DNA of 64,000 bases from Microbacterium commune (GCF_014836945.1 NZ_JACSPX010000001.1:186001-250000); one strand, 5' to 3'; shown: positions 55,683 to 64,000, counted from the stretch's first letter. Translations and numbers: made by a program. Notes: generated by a model from the sequence alone, not told the origin.

Positions 55683-56888
55683 ATGGACTGGCAGACGACC
55701 TCAGAGGACACGGTGCCGTCAGCTCCGGTGACCGAGGCCGATGTGCGTCTGCTCCGCGCCCGACCCCCGGCGACCGGCGCCTGGCGCGACGGCGACCCCG
55801 CGGGCGGGCGACGGTTCACGTTCCTCGGCGACTTCCGCACCGAGAACGGTCAGCTGCTGCCTGCCACCCGCCTGGCGTGGGAGAGCTGGGGCGAGCTGAA
55901 CGAGGCGGGCGACAACGCCGTCCTGATCCTGCACGCACTCACCGGCGACAGCCACGCGCGCGGCCCGGCCGGCGCCGGTCACCCCACCGCCGGATGGTGG
56001 GAGGACATCGTGGGCCCCGGGTCGGCGATCGACACCGACCGGTGGTTCGTCGTCGCCCCGAACATGCTGGGCGGATGCCAGGGCTCGACGGGACCGGCGA
56101 GCATCGCCCCGGACGGTCGGGAATGGGCATCCCGCTTCCCGTATCTCACCATCCGCGACCAGGTCTCGGCGCAGATCGGCCTCGCCGACACCCTCGGCAT
56201 CGAACGCTGGGCGGCCGTGATCGGCGGCTCGATGGGCGGCATGCATGCGCTGGAGTGGGCGGTGATGCAGCCCGAGCGCGTCGAGCGCCTGGCGGTGCTC
56301 TCCTCTCCCCCGGTGACCACCGCAGACCAGCTGGCCCTGAACTTCGTGCAGCTGGAGACCGTGCGGATGGATCCGCGTTTCGCCGGCGGCGAGTATTACG
56401 ACGCCGCCCTCGGTGAGGGCCCGCACCGCGGCCTCGCGCTGGCGCGGCGGATGGCGCTGCTGAACTACCGCAGCCCCATCGAGCTGAACCAGCGGTTCCA
56501 GCGCTCCTGGCAGTCGGATGTGTCGCCTCTCGGACGCGGCGGACGCTTCGCGGTCGAGTCGTACCTGGACTTCCACGGCAACAAGTTCACCCGCCGCTTC
56601 GACGCGAACAGCTACATCACCGTCGTCGAGGCGATGAACTCGCATGACATCGGCCGCGACCGCGGTGGGGTCGAGCAGGCGCTGCACACGGTCACCGCGC
56701 GCACCCTCGTGCTGGGCATCGACACCGACCGCCTGTTCCCCGTCGACGGACAGCAGCGCATCGCGCGCAGCATCCCGAACCTCATCGACGACGAGGCCGT
56801 CGTGCTCACCAGCGACTTCGGACACGACGGCTTCCTCATCGAGACGGATCCGGTCGGCGCGCACCTGGAGCGTCTGCTCGCGTCGTGA
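55683..56888 (+). CDS. metX: Homoserine O-acetyltransferase
   Basis: A 401-residue alpha/beta-hydrolase-type acyltransferase for the first committed step of methionine synthesis. The nucleophile is Ser183 in IGGSMGGMHALEW; the late Asp is in VLGIDTDRLFP and the His in FGHDGFLIE. ATG at 55683 is the best start; the upstream in-frame sequence contains the metY terminator. No clear ribosome binding site. Confidence 0.95.
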   Translation: MDWQTTSEDTVPSAPVTEADVRLLRARPPATGAWRDGDPAGGRRFTFLGDFRTENGQLLPATRLAWESWGELNEAGDNAVLILHALTGDSHARGPAGAGHPTAGWWEDIVGPGSAIDTDRWFVVAPNMLGGCQGSTGPASIAPDGREWASRFPYLTIRDQVSAQIGLADTLGIERWAAVIGGSMGGMHALEWAVMQPERVERLAVLSSPPVTTADQLALNFVQLETVRMDPRFAGGEYYDAALGEGPHRGLALARRMALLNYRSPIELNQRFQRSWQSDVSPLGRGGRFAVESYLDFHGNKFTRRFDANSYITVVEAMNSHDIGRDRGGVEQALHTVTARTLVLGIDTDRLFPVDGQQRIARSIPNLIDDEAVVLTSDFGHDGFLIETDPVGAHLERLLAS

Positions 56889-56906
56889 CCCGACCCGGAA
56901 CGCCGG

Positions 56907-57551
56907 TCAGTCGCGTTCGTAGACCCAGGGCAGGTCGCTCATGGTCAGCCGGTGCCGCGCCCCCGGAGCACCCGGCTCGTCCGGATGCTCCTCATCCCCC
57001 GCCCACAGAGCACGCATCCCGCGCTCGAGCCGCTGCATCCGCGTCTCGTAGCGCGCGACAGCGCTGACCGCAGCCCAGGCGTCGTTCACGGTGGGGTGCT
57101 CCCGCAGCGCATGCAGCGTGACCCATGTCGGCGGGAAGAGCGTGAGCTCCCCCGTCGCGTGCCGCTCGAACGCGCGAGCGGGCGTCATCCAGACCGCCTC
57201 CTCGATCTCGCCCGGGTTCGGTCGCAGCCGCTCCCCGCTCTCTCGAGCGAGGAAGAACCAGGTGCGGAACCGCACCGGCGTCTCGGCCGGCGGCACCCAG
57301 CGGGAGAGGGTCACCAGATCGCGGATGCCGATGCCGGCCTCCTCGCGGGTCTCGCGCACGGCCGCGCGCAGCGCCGCACCCTCCTCGCCGCCGCCCTCCC
57401 GCTCGTCATCGGGGTCGACGCGCCCGCCGGGGAAGACCCAGGCGCCGGGGAACGACCCGGTGGCGGGGCGGCGCAGCAGCAGCACCTCCAGACCGTCCGC
57501 ACCGTCGCGCAGGACGACGGCCGTGCCGGCGACGCGCATCGTGGCATCCAT
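56907..57551 (-). CDS. Nudix hydrolase
   Basis: A 214-residue Nudix protein. The box is spread over GGRVDPDDEREGGGEEGAALRAAVRETREEAGI: REtrEEaGI is intact, and an acidic/glycine insert separates it from the first glycine. It resembles the NUDT19/RppH-like CoA or nucleotide diphosphatases of actinobacteria. The ATG at 57551 is 7 nt after a TAGAGT box (leaderless). Confidence 0.88.
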   Translation of the reverse strand: MDATMRVAGTAVVLRDGADGLEVLLLRRPATGSFPGAWVFPGGRVDPDDEREGGGEEGAALRAAVRETREEAGIGIRDLVTLSRWVPPAETPVRFRTWFFLARESGERLRPNPGEIEEAVWMTPARAFERHATGELTLFPPTWVTLHALREHPTVNDAWAAVSAVARYETRMQRLERGMRALWAGDEEHPDEPGAPGARHRLTMSDLPWVYERD

Positions 57552-57558
57552 GCCGGAA

Positions 57559-57564
57559 ACTCTA
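57559..57564 (-). promoter_or_regulatory. -10 box of leaderless Nudix gene
   Basis: TAGAGT on the minus strand is 7 nt before the Nudix ATG. Its first three bases are also the stop codon of the upstream MFS gene. Confidence 0.5.
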
Positions 57565-58794
57565 GTGCTCGCGCCCCGCCGCCACCGCCACCGGTGCGGA
57601 CGACTGCGCCCGGTAGGCGAGCAGCACGATCCCGAGCCCGAGCGCGGCGAGCACCGCCCCCACCCACTCCGGTGCGGTGAAGCCGAAGCCGAGCGAGATC
57701 GCCGCACCGCCCAGGAACGCCCCCAGGCTGTTTCCGATGTTCAACGCGGAGTGGTTCAGCGCCGCCGCGATCGACTGGTTGTCGCCGGCGACATCCATCA
57801 GGCGGGTCTGGATCGCCGGACTCAGCACCGCCGCGATCGCGCCGACGAGCGTGGCGGTGATGATCAGCGCGACCACCGAGAACGCCAGCAGGGCGAGCAG
57901 CACGAGCACCGCGGCGAGCGCGGCGAGGCCCCAGACCAGGGTGCGACGCAGGTCGCGGTCGGCCAGGCGCCCGCCCGCCAGGTTGCCGACGGTCATCCCC
58001 ACCCCGACCAGCACCAGGGTCACCGGAACGACCCACTGCGGAGCGCCGGCGACCTCGGTCACCAGCGGGGAGATGTAGCTGTACACGGCGAAGAATCCGC
58101 CGAAGCCGATCGCCCCCATCCCGAGTGTCAGCCAGACCTGCGGCACCCGGAACACGCTCAGCTCCGAGCGCAGCGTCCGGCCGGGGTCTCCCGGGTGCGG
58201 GGGCACGAACAGCGCGATGCACACCGCCGCGAGGGCGAACACGCCGGTCACCACGAGGAACGCGGTGCGCCAGCCCCACTGCTGCCCCAGATAGGTGCCC
58301 ACCGGCACGCCGACGACATTCGCGACGGTCAGCCCGGTGAGGATGAACGCGACGCCCTGGGCGCGCTTGCCGGGGCCGAGCACGTCGGCCGCGACGAGCG
58401 CGCCGATGCCGAAGTACGCCCCGTGCGGCAGCCCGGCGAGCAGTCTCGAGGCGCCGACCAGTCCGAAGCCCGGCAGCACCACGGTGAGCGCGTTGCCGAG
58501 GGTCAGCGCGATCGCGAGCACCAGCATCACCCGGTGCCGCGGGAAGCGCGCCACGGCTCCGGCGATGGTGGGCGCGCCGATCACGACGCCGAGCGCGTAC
58601 AGCGAGATGAGCACACCGCTCTGACCGATCGCCTGCTCGCTGCTCACCGCCCAGAGGTCGGGCAGCAGGTCTTCGGCGATCTCGGGCAGCAGGCCCATCA
58701 TGACGAATTCGGTCATGCCGATGCCGAAGCTGCCGACGGCGAGGGAGAGGAGCGCCCTCATCGCCGCCCCCCTCGAGAGATTCGAGGGAGTCAC
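57562..58794 (-). CDS. MFS transporter (DHA1/AraJ-like)
   Basis: A 410-residue major facilitator with 12 membrane segments. The start GSFGIGMTEFVMMGLLPEIAEDL and the loop between helices 2 and 3 (GAPTIAGAVARFPRHRVML) are typical of the AraJ/NepI/CmlA drug-proton antiporters, which export sugars, nucleosides or antibiotics. The GTG at 58794 is 6 nt after TAACAT (leaderless); an ATG 11 codons in, behind GAGGGG, is an alternative. Confidence 0.9.
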   Translation of the reverse strand: MTPSNLSRGAAMRALLSLAVGSFGIGMTEFVMMGLLPEIAEDLLPDLWAVSSEQAIGQSGVLISLYALGVVIGAPTIAGAVARFPRHRVMLVLAIALTLGNALTVVLPGFGLVGASRLLAGLPHGAYFGIGALVAADVLGPGKRAQGVAFILTGLTVANVVGVPVGTYLGQQWGWRTAFLVVTGVFALAAVCIALFVPPHPGDPGRTLRSELSVFRVPQVWLTLGMGAIGFGGFFAVYSYISPLVTEVAGAPQWVVPVTLVLVGVGMTVGNLAGGRLADRDLRRTLVWGLAALAAVLVLLALLAFSVVALIITATLVGAIAAVLSPAIQTRLMDVAGDNQSIAAALNHSALNIGNSLGAFLGGAAISLGFGFTAPEWVGAVLAALGLGIVLLAYRAQSSAPVAVAAGREH

Positions 58795-58800
58795 CCGCCC

Positions 58801-58806
58801 ATGTTA
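58801..58806 (-). promoter_or_regulatory. -10 box of leaderless MFS gene
   Basis: TAACAT on the minus strand is 6 nt before the GTG at 58794. It overlaps the end of the upstream thiamine-binding gene. Confidence 0.5.
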
Positions 58807-59136
58807 CCGGCCGGTCGCCTCAGGGTCGGCCGATGCGTCGATGGCCCTCTCGAGGCGCTCGATCTTGGCATCCAGCTCGCCGCTGTAGCCGGGACGGATG
58901 TCGGCTTTGAGCACGAGCGAGACGCGGGATCCGAACGGCATCACGGCCTCGGTGGCCCTCTTGACCACGTCCATCACCGAGTCCCAGTCGGGTCCTTCGA
59001 TCTCCGTGAACATGCTGGTGGTGCGGTGCGCGAGACCGGACTCGCGCACCACCTGCACCGCGGCCGCGACGGCGTCGTGCACCGAGTCACCCGATCGGGC
59101 GTCGCCGGAAGGGGCGACGGAGAATGCGACGAGCAT
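58804..59136 (-). CDS. Thiamine-binding protein (MTH1187/YkoF-like, DUF77)
   Basis: A 110-residue ferredoxin-like protein that in its family binds thiamine. LVAFSVAPSGD at the start and TTSMFTEIEGPDWDSVMDVVKRATEAV are typical. ATG at 59136 has AGGAGG with 4-nt spacing, the best ribosome binding site in the window. The usual partner genes (YkoEDC-type transporter) are not nearby. Confidence 0.88.
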   Translation of the reverse strand: MLVAFSVAPSGDARSGDSVHDAVAAAVQVVRESGLAHRTTSMFTEIEGPDWDSVMDVVKRATEAVMPFGSRVSLVLKADIRPGYSGELDAKIERLERAIDASADPEATGR

Positions 59137-59167
59137 GGTTCCTCCTGTTGTTGCGTGGTCGAACACG

Positions 59168-60376
59168 TCAGCGACGCGCGGTAGGCGTCTGCAGCACCGC
59201 ACGCACGGCCACGATGAGCGTCACCACGAGCATGGCATTGCGAACGCTCAGCAGCAGCACCGGCACGGGGTGCGCGGCGAGCAGGCCGTCGTAGGTGAGC
59301 GGGTAGATGCAGAACGTCAGGGCGCACAGCAGCAGCACGAGGGCGGTCGCCGTGTGCGCGCGCTGGCGGTCGAAGACGATCCACAGCATCGCGGGAGCGA
59401 TGAGCCAGGTGGTGAACTGCGGCGAGCCCACCCTGTTGGTGACGATCAGTGCGGCGATGAGGGCGAGCGCGAGCGGGGGAAGCAGGCGCGGCCACGCGGC
59501 ACCTCGACGCGCGCGAAGAGCCCCGAGCGCCAGGATGCCGATCACGGCGACCACCATCGCCGGCGTCGTCGCGGCGGCGACGGCGGCCGCCCCCGTCGCC
59601 TCGATCTGGAACGTGAGGATGTCGAAGCTGTACTCGATGCGCGCCTCGCCGGCGACCGCCGCCCAGAGGAAGGGCGTCGCGGCGACCGCCTCGATCTGCA
59701 GCCCCCGGCCGGTCTGGGCGGTGATGAATCCGAGCAGCCGCTCGCCGGCCCCCAGGGTCAGCAGTGCCGCGGCGATGGCGGCGGAGACCGCGACCGCGGT
59801 GACCGCGAGCTGCAGACCGCGCCGGCCGGCGGCGATCGCCGCGACCAGCAGCGCACCAGGCCAGATCTTGATCCACGCGCCGACGGCGAGGGCGGCCGCA
59901 CCCAGACGCGGGTGCGAGACCAGCCACAGTCCCCCCGCCAGGGCGAGCGGCACGGTGATCGCATCGATCCGGTACATCGCGATCGGGCCGAGCAGCAGCA
60001 TCGCAGCGACCCAGAACCACGCGGCCGAGCGACGGCCGGAACCTCCGCCGCGAAGCAGCACGACGAGACCGAGCGCGTCGCACGCGGTCACCAGCAGCGC
60101 CCAGCCCACCAGATACGCCCCCGGCGCCCCCAGCAGCGGGATGAACGGCAGCGCGGGCAGATGGGCGGCCAGCATCGGCAGCAGCGCCAGCTGCGGGTAC
60201 ACCCAGCTCTCGGTGATGCCCACGATCGCGTCGCCGTCGAGCGCGGCCTGCGACCACGGCTGGTAGACGAGCACCACATCTCCCATGGGCTGGCTCGGCA
60301 GCAGCCATCCGGCCGCCGCGACCCCCGCGTGCACGAGGAGGAACGCCGCCCACACCGCCCAGGGTCGCGACGTCAC
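59168..60376 (-). CDS. GT-C type membrane glycosyltransferase-like protein (GT87/DUF2029)
   Basis: A 402-residue polytopic protein with about ten membrane segments. Between the first two lies a polar loop GDVVLVYQPWSQAALDGDAIVGITESWVYP that resembles the periplasmic active-site loop of polyprenyl-phosphate-dependent (GT87/DUF2029) mannosyltransferases. The GTG at 60376 is used because upstream sequence overlaps nnrD in another frame. A 7-codon ORF (60396-60373) links the nnrD stop and this start through ATGA and GTGA overlaps. Confidence 0.68.
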   Translation of the reverse strand: MTSRPWAVWAAFLLVHAGVAAAGWLLPSQPMGDVVLVYQPWSQAALDGDAIVGITESWVYPQLALLPMLAAHLPALPFIPLLGAPGAYLVGWALLVTACDALGLVVLLRGGGSGRRSAAWFWVAAMLLLGPIAMYRIDAITVPLALAGGLWLVSHPRLGAAALAVGAWIKIWPGALLVAAIAAGRRGLQLAVTAVAVSAAIAAALLTLGAGERLLGFITAQTGRGLQIEAVAATPFLWAAVAGEARIEYSFDILTFQIEATGAAAVAAATTPAMVVAVIGILALGALRARRGAAWPRLLPPLALALIAALIVTNRVGSPQFTTWLIAPAMLWIVFDRQRAHTATALVLLLCALTFCIYPLTYDGLLAAHPVPVLLLSVRNAMLVVTLIVAVRAVLQTPTARR

Positions 60377-60392
60377 CTCTGCGGCCCCGGTG

Positions 60393-61244
60393 TCATGACA
60401 GCAGCTCGCCGATGGCGCCGGGCAGCGCTTCGGCGACGTCGAGCGCGACGATCGGATGCCCGGCCGCCCGACCCCCTGCCGATGATCCGCCCGCGACTCC
60501 GGATGCCCGTGCCGCCGCGCGCCCGTGCAGCCAGACGGCAGCCGCCGCCGACACCGCCAGGGTGCGGGCGGGATCGGCGGCGATGAGCGCGCCGATGACA
60601 CCGCCCAGCACATCGCCGGAACCGGCGGTGGAGAGCCACGCCGGGGCGTCGCCGATGACGATCGGCTCGCCGTCGGGACCGGCGATCACGGTCCGGGAGC
60701 CCTTGAGCAGCACGGTCGCACCGAGCCGCGATGCCGTCTCGACCACCCCCGCGACGCGGGCGTCCTCGGTGGCGAGGTCGACGTCCTCGAGTCCGAGCCC
60801 GGCGCGCAGCCGCCGGAACTCGCCGGCGTGCGGTGTGAGCACCATCGGGGCGGTCGCGTGTGCAGCCAGATCCAGCGCGCCCGCGTCGACGACCACCGCG
60901 ACATCACCGCGCAGGATCTCCTCCAGCGCCGTGCGCTCGCGCTCGTCGCGGTGCTCGGCGTCCGTCCCGGAGCCGATCACCCATGCGCCCACCCGCGTCC
61001 GTCCGGCCTCATCCCTGGCGACGGTCTCGGGCCGCCGGGCCAGCACGGCATCGCGCGCGCCGCCGGTGTACAGCACGTACCCCGCCCCGGCCCGCCAGGC
61101 CGCCTCGACCCCGAGCACGGCGGCGCCGGGGTACGACGCGGAGCCGGTGCGCAGGCCCACCACACCGCGCGAGTACTTGTCGTCGTCAGCGGTCGGCACG
61201 CGCAGCAGCTCGCTGGTGTCGGCTCTGGTCCACTCCCGCAGCAT
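60393..61244 (-). CDS. nnrD: ADP-dependent NAD(P)H-hydrate dehydratase
   Basis: A 283-residue ribokinase-like repair enzyme that restores NAD(P)H from its hydrated form. VPTADDDKYSRGVVGLRTGSASYPGAAVLGVEAAWRAGAGYV is the diagnostic start, LTPHAGEFRRL and the GSGDVLGGVIGAL anion hole are present. The NnrE epimerase domain, often fused, is absent. ATG at 61244 is 7 nt after TACCGT (leaderless). Confidence 0.93.
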   Translation of the reverse strand: MLREWTRADTSELLRVPTADDDKYSRGVVGLRTGSASYPGAAVLGVEAAWRAGAGYVLYTGGARDAVLARRPETVARDEAGRTRVGAWVIGSGTDAEHRDERERTALEEILRGDVAVVVDAGALDLAAHATAPMVLTPHAGEFRRLRAGLGLEDVDLATEDARVAGVVETASRLGATVLLKGSRTVIAGPDGEPIVIGDAPAWLSTAGSGDVLGGVIGALIAADPARTLAVSAAAAVWLHGRAAARASGVAGGSSAGGRAAGHPIVALDVAEALPGAIGELLS

Positions 61245-61251
61245 GAACACC

Positions 61252-61257
61252 ACGGTA
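61252..61257 (-). promoter_or_regulatory. -10 box of leaderless nnrD promoter
   Basis: TACCGT on the minus strand, 7 nt before the ATG. It faces the old-yellow-enzyme -10 across a 27-nt gap. Confidence 0.5.
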
Positions 61258-61284
61258 GCGCGCCCTGCCCCCGCGTCCTGGCGT

Positions 61285-61290
61285 TAGCGT
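61285..61290 (+). promoter_or_regulatory. -10 box of leaderless old-yellow-enzyme promoter
   Basis: TAGCGT lies 6 nt before the GTG at 61297. Confidence 0.55.
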
Positions 61291-61296
61291 CGTGGT

Positions 61297-62379
61297 GTGA
61301 CCACACTTCCCACTCCCCTGCTCTTCACGCCCCTGACCATCCGCTCCCTCACCCTGCCCAACCGGCTGTGGGTGTCGCCGATGTGCATGTACAGCGCCGT
61401 CGACGGCGTGCCGCAGGACTGGCATCGCACGCACCTGGCGCAGTTCGCGTCCGGCGGCGCCGGGCTGATCGTCGCAGAGGCGACCGGCGTGGTTCCCGAA
61501 GGACGCATCTCGCCGCGCGACACCGGCATCTGGAACGACGAGCAGCGCGACGCCTGGGCCCTCGTCGTCGACGATGTCCACGAGCGCGGCGGTCTGATCG
61601 GCATCCAGCTCGCCCACGCCGGGCGGATGGCCTCGACCTGGTGGCCGTGGGCCGACCAGCACGGCACCGTGCCGGTCGCCGACGGCGGCTGGCCCACGGT
61701 CGCCCCCTCCGCCATCGCGTTCGACGGGTACGCCCCTCCGGCGGCTCTGGACGCGGCCGGCATCGACCGGATCGTCGACGCGTTCGCGGACGCCGCCGGA
61801 CGCGCCCTGGATGCCGGATTCGACGCGCTCGAGGTGCACGGCGCGCACGGCTACCTGCTGCACGAGTTCCTCTCGCCGCTGTCGAACGTGCGCGACGACG
61901 AGTACGGCGGCCCGCTCGAGAACCGCGCCCGCCTGCTGCTGCGCATCGTCGAGCGGGTGCGCACGGTCGCCGGCGCCGCGACACCGGTCTTCGTGCGACT
62001 CTCGGCCACCGACTACGCCGAGGGCGGGTTCACTCCCGAGCAGGCCGCGCAGGTGGCCGTCTGGGCGATGGACGCCGGTGCCGACCTCGTCGACGTGTCG
62101 AGCGGCGGCATCGTCGCGCGACCGCGGATCGACTACCGCCCCGGCTTCCAGGTGCCGTTCGCGGAGACCGTGCGCGCGGGAGGCCGCGTGCCCACCGCCG
62201 CCGTCGGGCTGATCACCAGCGGCGAGCAGGCCGAGCAGGTCCTTGCCTCGGGCGCCGCCGATGCGATCTTCGCGGGCCGGGAGTGGCTGCGCGATCCGCA
62301 CTTCGGGCTGCGCGCCGCCCACGAGCTGGGCGCCGAGGTGCCCTGGCCGCCGCAGTACCGGCGAGCGCACTGGCGCTGA
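61297..62379 (+). CDS. NADH:flavin oxidoreductase (old yellow enzyme, YqjM class)
   Basis: A 360-residue FMN-dependent ene-reductase. LTLPNRLWVSPMCMYSA contains the FMN-contacting Cys of the YqjM class, the substrate-binding HGAHGYLLHEFLSPLSN carries the His pair, and the C-terminal ADAIFAGREWLRDPHF is the FMN-phosphate site. It would reduce activated C=C bonds using NADPH. The start is a GTG. Confidence 0.94.
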   Translation: MTTLPTPLLFTPLTIRSLTLPNRLWVSPMCMYSAVDGVPQDWHRTHLAQFASGGAGLIVAEATGVVPEGRISPRDTGIWNDEQRDAWALVVDDVHERGGLIGIQLAHAGRMASTWWPWADQHGTVPVADGGWPTVAPSAIAFDGYAPPAALDAAGIDRIVDAFADAAGRALDAGFDALEVHGAHGYLLHEFLSPLSNVRDDEYGGPLENRARLLLRIVERVRTVAGAATPVFVRLSATDYAEGGFTPEQAAQVAVWAMDAGADLVDVSSGGIVARPRIDYRPGFQVPFAETVRAGGRVPTAAVGLITSGEQAEQVLASGAADAIFAGREWLRDPHFGLRAAHELGAEVPWPPQYRRAHWR

Positions 62380-62387
62380 ACGTCGCA

Positions 62388-62424
62388 CGCCGGCCCCGGC
62401 AGGGATGACCTGCCGGGGCCGGCG
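62388..62424. terminator. Bidirectional terminator between convergent genes
   Basis: A 16-bp GC stem (62388-62403 with 62409-62424) with a 5-nt loop lies between the ends of the old-yellow-enzyme and the CNNM-type gene, and can serve both. Confidence 0.85.
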
Positions 62425-62439
62425 CGTGTCAGGCTCGGA

Positions 62440-63501
62440 TCAGCGTCCGTGACCGCGGCGAGTCGCGTCCTGCACCTCGCCGACGAGCTCCTCTAGGATG
62501 TCCTCGAGGAAGAGCACCGCGGTGGTCGCGCCCGAGCGGTCGCGCACCTTGGCGAGGTGACGCCCGGCTCGGCGCATCGAGGCGAGGGCGTCCTCGAGGT
62601 CGGTCTCCTCCTGCACCGGCAGCATGTGGTGGATGCGCTTGGCCGGCAGCGGCTGGGAGATCTTCTCGTCTGGCTCGGGCCCCTCCGCCGCGCGAAGCAC
62701 GTCCTTCAGGTGCACGTAGCCGATCGGCGTCTGCTCGTCGTCGACGATCACGTAGCGCGAGAAGCCGTAGCGCGCGACCGCCCGCTCGACGTCCTCCGGG
62801 GTGGCCGTCTCGGGCAGCGTGATGAGGTCGGCGAGCGGCACGGCGATGTCGCGTGCCTTCTTGTCGGTGAACTCCACGGCCGCGGCGACGGCGCCCGACG
62901 AGTCGGTGAGCACGCCCTCGCGCCGCGAGCGGTCGACGATCGTCGCGACCTCCTCGAGCGTGAACGTCGAGGCCGCCTCGTTCTTCGGCTCGACGCCGAA
63001 CAGGCGCAGCACGCCGTTCGCGATGCCGTTCAGCGCCCAGATGATGTGGCGGAACACGCGCGACACCCAGACCAGCGGGGGCGCGAGCATGAGCACGGCG
63101 CGGTCGGGGATCGAGAAGGCGAGGTTCTTCGGCACCATCTCGCCGAACACGACGTGCAGGAACGACACGAGCGCGAGCGTGATCACGAAGGCGCTCACGG
63201 AGATCACCGCCGGATCCCAGCCGAGGGCGTGCATCGGCACCTCGAGGAGGTGATGGATCGCCGGCTCCGACACGTTCAGGATCAGCAGCGAGCAGATCGT
63301 GATGCCCAGCTGCGAGGTGGCGAGCATGAGCGTGGCATGCTCCATCGCGTACAGCGCGGTCTTCGCCGCCCTGGACCCGCGTTCGGCGAGCGGCTCGATC
63401 TGCGAGCGGCGCGCGGAAATGACGGCGAACTCGCCGCCGACGAAGAAGGCGTTCGCCGCGAGCAGCACGACGAGCCATACCAGTCCTGCCCAGTCGCTCA
63501 T
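62440..63501 (-). CDS. CNNM/CorC-family membrane protein (hemolysin family), second of pair
   Basis: A 353-residue protein: a CNNM/DUF21 membrane domain with about four helices (1-165; LLAANAFFVGGEFAVISARRSQIEPLAERGS is typical), followed by a CBS pair (about 200-340). Such proteins move or sense magnesium and related ions. The C-terminal CorC_HlyC domain found in the neighbour is lacking. The ATG overlaps the upstream stop as ATGA, so the two probably form a heteromeric unit. Confidence 0.93.
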   Translation of the reverse strand: MSDWAGLVWLVVLLAANAFFVGGEFAVISARRSQIEPLAERGSRAAKTALYAMEHATLMLATSQLGITICSLLILNVSEPAIHHLLEVPMHALGWDPAVISVSAFVITLALVSFLHVVFGEMVPKNLAFSIPDRAVLMLAPPLVWVSRVFRHIIWALNGIANGVLRLFGVEPKNEAASTFTLEEVATIVDRSRREGVLTDSSGAVAAAVEFTDKKARDIAVPLADLITLPETATPEDVERAVARYGFSRYVIVDDEQTPIGYVHLKDVLRAAEGPEPDEKISQPLPAKRIHHMLPVQEETDLEDALASMRRAGRHLAKVRDRSGATTAVLFLEDILEELVGEVQDATRRGHGR

Positions 63502-64000
63502 CGCTCCTCCTCCATCGCGTCCGCGGCCGGGTCGGCGGTGTAGCGGACGCGGTCGATGCGCCGGCCGTCCATCCGCACGACGCGCAGCACGCCGGTGTCG
63601 ATCCGCACCTCGTCATCGATCACCGGGAGCCTCTCGAGCAGGCTCATCATGTAGCCGGCGACGGTGTCGTAGACCTCGCCCTCGGGGACCTCGATCCCCG
63701 TGCGCGAGCGCAGCTCGTCCGGACGCAGCTCACCGGGGAACGTGATCGAGTCGACGCGGCGCACGATGCCCGCGCGGGAACGGTCGTGCTCGTCGGACAC
63801 CTCGCCGACGATCTCCTCGATGAGGTCCTCGAGCGTGACGATCCCGGCGGTGCCGCCGTACTCGTCGACCACGACGGCCATCTGGTACCCCTTGGTGCGC
63901 AGCTCGGCGACCAGCACGTCCAGGTGCACGGTCTCGGGCACCCGCAGCGGCTCGGTGCTCAGCGCGCCCACGGGGACCTCGGCGCGCTTCTCGCGCGGCA
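63498..64000 (-). CDS. CNNM/CorC-family membrane protein, first of pair (partial)
   Basis: The C-terminal part of a second hemolysin-family protein; the frame is open to the right edge. Visible are the end of the CBS domains (GYQMAVVVDEYGGTAGIVTLEDLIEEIVGEVSDEHD) and a full CorC_HlyC transporter-associated domain (SITFPGELRPDELRSRTGIEVPEGEVYDTVAGYMM). The membrane domain must lie beyond the window. Confidence 0.93.
   Translation of the reverse strand, partial: PREKRAEVPVGALSTEPLRVPETVHLDVLVAELRTKGYQMAVVVDEYGGTAGIVTLEDLIEEIVGEVSDEHDRSRAGIVRRVDSITFPGELRPDELRSRTGIEVPEGEVYDTVAGYMMSLLERLPVIDDEVRIDTGVLRVVRMDGRRIDRVRYTADPAADAMEEER

Noticed and set aside
57091..59184. 697-codon plus-strand frame over the Nudix and MFS genes
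   Set aside because: Low-complexity His/Arg/Gln-rich translation antisense to clear genes.
60397..60613. N-terminal extension of the GT-C protein up to 60613
   Set aside because: The added sequence is an Arg/Pro/Ser-rich shadow of nnrD and has no membrane segment.

Overview
This is a 64-kb piece of chromosome from a very GC-rich bacterium. Codon use is strongly G/C-ending, GTG and TTG starts are frequent, many -10 boxes are of the TANNNT type, and there is a wecA-atpI-atpBEFHAGDC block next to sua5-prmC-prfA-rho-thrB-hom-lysA-argS. Together these point to Actinomycetota, most likely Microbacteriaceae and probably Microbacterium (inference, no search was run). No prophage, transposase, plasmid or CRISPR signal was seen. 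The window is mostly core genome with some accessory transport and repeat material.

Layout. 1-8.1 kb: OsmC-family protein, type-II asparaginase, an orphan FtsK/SpoIIIE-type ATPase with a PP2C phosphatase, aldo/keto reductase, a DUF5684-like membrane protein and YaaA. 8.1-18.4 kb (minus strand): the complete F1Fo ATP synthase operon, preceded by atpI, a WecA-type phosphoglycosyltransferase, sua5 and prmC, and closed by a strong hairpin. 18.5-20.0 kb: cysK-cysE on the plus strand, sitting inside the otherwise minus-strand block. 20.0-31.7 kb: prfA, rho, thrB, hom, lysA, then a YihY-like protein, a small GIY-YIG nuclease-domain gene bracketed by two oppositely oriented arrays of REP-like repeats, a DUF2993 protein and argS. 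31.8-36.2 kb: a MurR/RpiR regulator with an NgcEFG-like amino-sugar importer. 36.2-45.3 kb: SGNH hydrolase, DUF488, DUF2945, tRNA-Arg(CCG), a degenerate CPBP protein, trmB, DUF3097, TPM-domain protein plus PspA, an arginase-family enzyme, a small HExxH protein and an iron-box-controlled SIP-domain protein. 45.3-52.0 kb: tyrosine phosphatase, alpha/beta hydrolase and a complete peptide-type ABC importer. 52.1-64 kb: GNAT-ung-SDR operon, metY-metX, Nudix, MFS, thiamine-binding protein, GT-C membrane protein, NnrD, old yellow enzyme and two CNNM/CorC-type membrane proteins, the second cut by the window edge.

How the parts work together. Energy (ATP synthase), translation termination (RF1, its methylase PrmC, Rho), and the aspartate/sulfur amino-acid pathways are all here: hom-thrB-lysA for threonine/methionine/lysine, cysE-cysK for cysteine, and metX-metY for direct sulfhydrylation to homocysteine. 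Genes are tightly packed, with many ATGA/GTGA stop-start overlaps. A striking shared trait is a TANNNT box placed 6-7 nt upstream of the start codon in about a dozen independent genes, which is the signature of leaderless transcripts.

Most worth a second look: the GIY-YIG gene between inverted REP-like arrays, a TOPRIM-like signature in the DUF3097 protein, two tiny coupling ORFs (11 and 7 codons) that lead into larger genes, an operator-like palindrome over the murR promoter, and an IdeR/DtxR-type box before a standalone SIP-domain gene.
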